Part shown: positions 63,036-64,000 of the stretch, one piece after another
Position numbering within the stretch: position 1 is the stretch's first letter
Layout: each line of letters starts with the position of its first letter
From: Pedobacter helvus
Lineage (GTDB): Bacteria; Bacteroidota; Bacteroidia; Sphingobacteriales; Sphingobacteriaceae
Reading direction: 5' to 3'
Assembly (NCBI RefSeq): GCF_005925325.1
Contig: NZ_SRMP01000005.1
Coordinates: forward strand, 310,001-374,000
DNA: 64,000 bases
The notes under the pieces: model-generated
Told to the model about the DNA's origin: nothing
Databases searched by the model: none
What the model saw: only the letters and a program-made list of their open reading frames with translations
Made by a program: the position numbers and the translations under genes

Positions 63036-63749
63036 ATGCTTAAAGATGTTAAACTCAACAATGTCTTTGTAATTGATATCGAAACCGTTCCTCAAAAGGA
63101 AAATTTCGGCGAACTCCCTAATCATTTAAAGGAGCTATGGGAACGCAAGAGCCGCTACCAACGTAAAGATCAACAAACTGCTGATGAATTTTACGAAAAT
63201 GCCGGAATTTGGGCAGAGTTTGGCAAGATTGTTTGCATTAGCATCGGTATCTATCATTTAGAACGAAAGCAGATTCATTTAAGGGTACGTTCGTTTGCTC
63301 ACGATGATGAAACGGTTGTGCTTAAGCAGTTCATCAGCCTACTAAATAAACAAACCAAAAACCTACAGCTTTGTGCACATAATGGTAAAGAGTTTGATTT
63401 TCCTTACCTATGTAGACGAATGTTAATTAATGGTTTTGCTATTCCTGCTCAATTACAAATAGCTGGCAAAAAGCCGTGGGAGATTAATCATTTAGATACC
63501 ATGGAGCTCTGGAAGTTTGGGGATTATAAAAGTTATACCTCACTTAATCTATTGGCGGCAGTTTTTGATTTACCTACGCCTAAAAATGATATCGATGGCA
63601 GTATGGTTAAAGGCGTTTATTACCAACAGCGAGATTTACTAAGAATTACAAAGTACTGTGAAAATGACGTAATAACCACTGCACAATTATTACTACGCTT
63701 TAAAGGATTGCCAATAATTACACAAGAAAATATTACTTTAGTAAAGTAA
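63036..63749 (+). CDS. Predicted 3'-5' exonuclease (DnaQ/PolB-type, RNase H fold)
   Basis: A 237-residue DEDD-type nuclease. ExoI is VFVIDIETVPQKE (DxE near residues 14-16). ExoII is LCAHNGKEFDFPYLCRRM near residues 112-129, with the HN-x5-FD signature. ExoIII is RDLLRITKYCENDVITTAQL, with Y-x3-D near residue 217. This matches the group of predicted PolB-related 3'-5' exonucleases found as stand-alone proteins. The substrate is unknown. Its stop overlaps the start of the next gene (TAATG). Confidence 0.85.
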   Translation: MLKDVKLNNVFVIDIETVPQKENFGELPNHLKELWERKSRYQRKDQQTADEFYENAGIWAEFGKIVCISIGIYHLERKQIHLRVRSFAHDDETVVLKQFISLLNKQTKNLQLCAHNGKEFDFPYLCRRMLINGFAIPAQLQIAGKKPWEINHLDTMELWKFGDYKSYTSLNLLAAVFDLPTPKNDIDGSMVKGVYYQQRDLLRITKYCENDVITTAQLLLRFKGLPIITQENITLVK

Positions 63750-64000
63750 TGTTGAAAGTAAAAGACCTCGCCGTAAAATTTTACAACCAAGAAGATAAAG
63801 TTTGGTTAGAAACCGTTCATCAAGTAAGTTTTAACCTTGATAGAGGCAAGGTTTTGGGTATTGTGGGTGAATCTGGATCAGGTAAATCGGTTACTTCCTT
63901 CTCTATTATGCGTTTACATGATAGTAAGAATACGCAGATAGATGGAGAAATTAATTTAGATACAGTAGACCTACTTAATCTCAGCGACCAAGAAATCAGG
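63749..64000 (+). CDS. Peptide-type ABC transporter ATP-binding protein (partial, N-terminus only)
   Basis: I translated 84 codons up to the window edge. The product begins MLKVKDLAVKFYNQEDKVW, and the Walker A motif is GIVGESGSGKSVTSFSIM near residues 54-71. The GESGSGKS-x-T form with a following MRL is typical of the OppD/DppD/NikD group. It is translationally coupled to the exonuclease gene. No start alternative is nearby. Confidence 0.9.
   Translation, partial: MLKVKDLAVKFYNQEDKVWLETVHQVSFNLDRGKVLGIVGESGSGKSVTSFSIMRLHDSKNTQIDGEINLDTVDLLNLSDQEIR

Overview
The window looks like a chromosomal segment of a Sphingobacteriaceae-type Bacteroidota, most like Pedobacter. This rests on SusC/SusD pairs, a T9SS C-terminal sorting domain, GLPGLI-family proteins, BlaI/M56 sensor pairs, promoters with the Bacteroidota TAnnTTTG -7 element, AT-rich intergenic DNA and the families of intergenic hairpin repeats. 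No rRNA, tRNA, CRISPR array, transposase or phage gene was seen. The first and last genes are cut by the window edges.

Layout. 1-21 kb is mostly housekeeping: tgt (partial), a glycosyltransferase, rsmG, a BlaI/M56 sensor pair divergent from dprA, a PLP enzyme with CBS domains, a carboxyltransferase subunit, an M19 dipeptidase, trxB, a GH20 hexosaminidase, an ECF sigma factor with a membrane partner, and a dicarboxylate/amino-acid symporter followed by a tandemly duplicated pair of membrane-anchored proteins.

21.8-48 kb is a large polysaccharide-utilization locus that I read as alginate-specific. It encodes a jelly-roll lyase lipoprotein and its partner, a T9SS-exported protein, a SASA-type acetylesterase, a FadR-type GntR regulator, a PL17 oligoalginate lyase, a KdgF cupin, an alpha/beta hydrolase, a beta-helix protein, an MFS uronate transporter, an SDR (probable DEH reductase), SusC, SusD, a surface lipoprotein, two PL6 lyases with the full AlyGC-type catalytic and calcium set, and one PL6-like lipoprotein that appears to lack the catalytic lysine. 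Three promoters in the locus carry the same composite element: the TAnnTTTG -7 box runs directly into a TGGTnnACCA dyad, and a second dyad follows 15-16 bp on. I infer that the GntR protein binds these sites and represses all three units, including its own. KDG kinase and KDPG aldolase, needed to finish DEH catabolism, are not in the window.

48.5-56 kb holds a second BlaI/M56 pair, a NudK-like Nudix hydrolase and a convergent operon of two GLPGLI proteins plus a TonB-receptor-like outer-membrane protein. A 28-bp site (21 of 28 positions invariant, core TACGA-N5-TCGTA) lies upstream of blaI and of each GLPGLI gene, which defines a probable BlaI regulon.

56-64 kb carries an arginine-deiminase-like enzyme, CtlX, a MetNIQ methionine transporter, an arginine decarboxylase, a 3'-5' exonuclease-like protein and the start of a peptide-type ABC ATPase.
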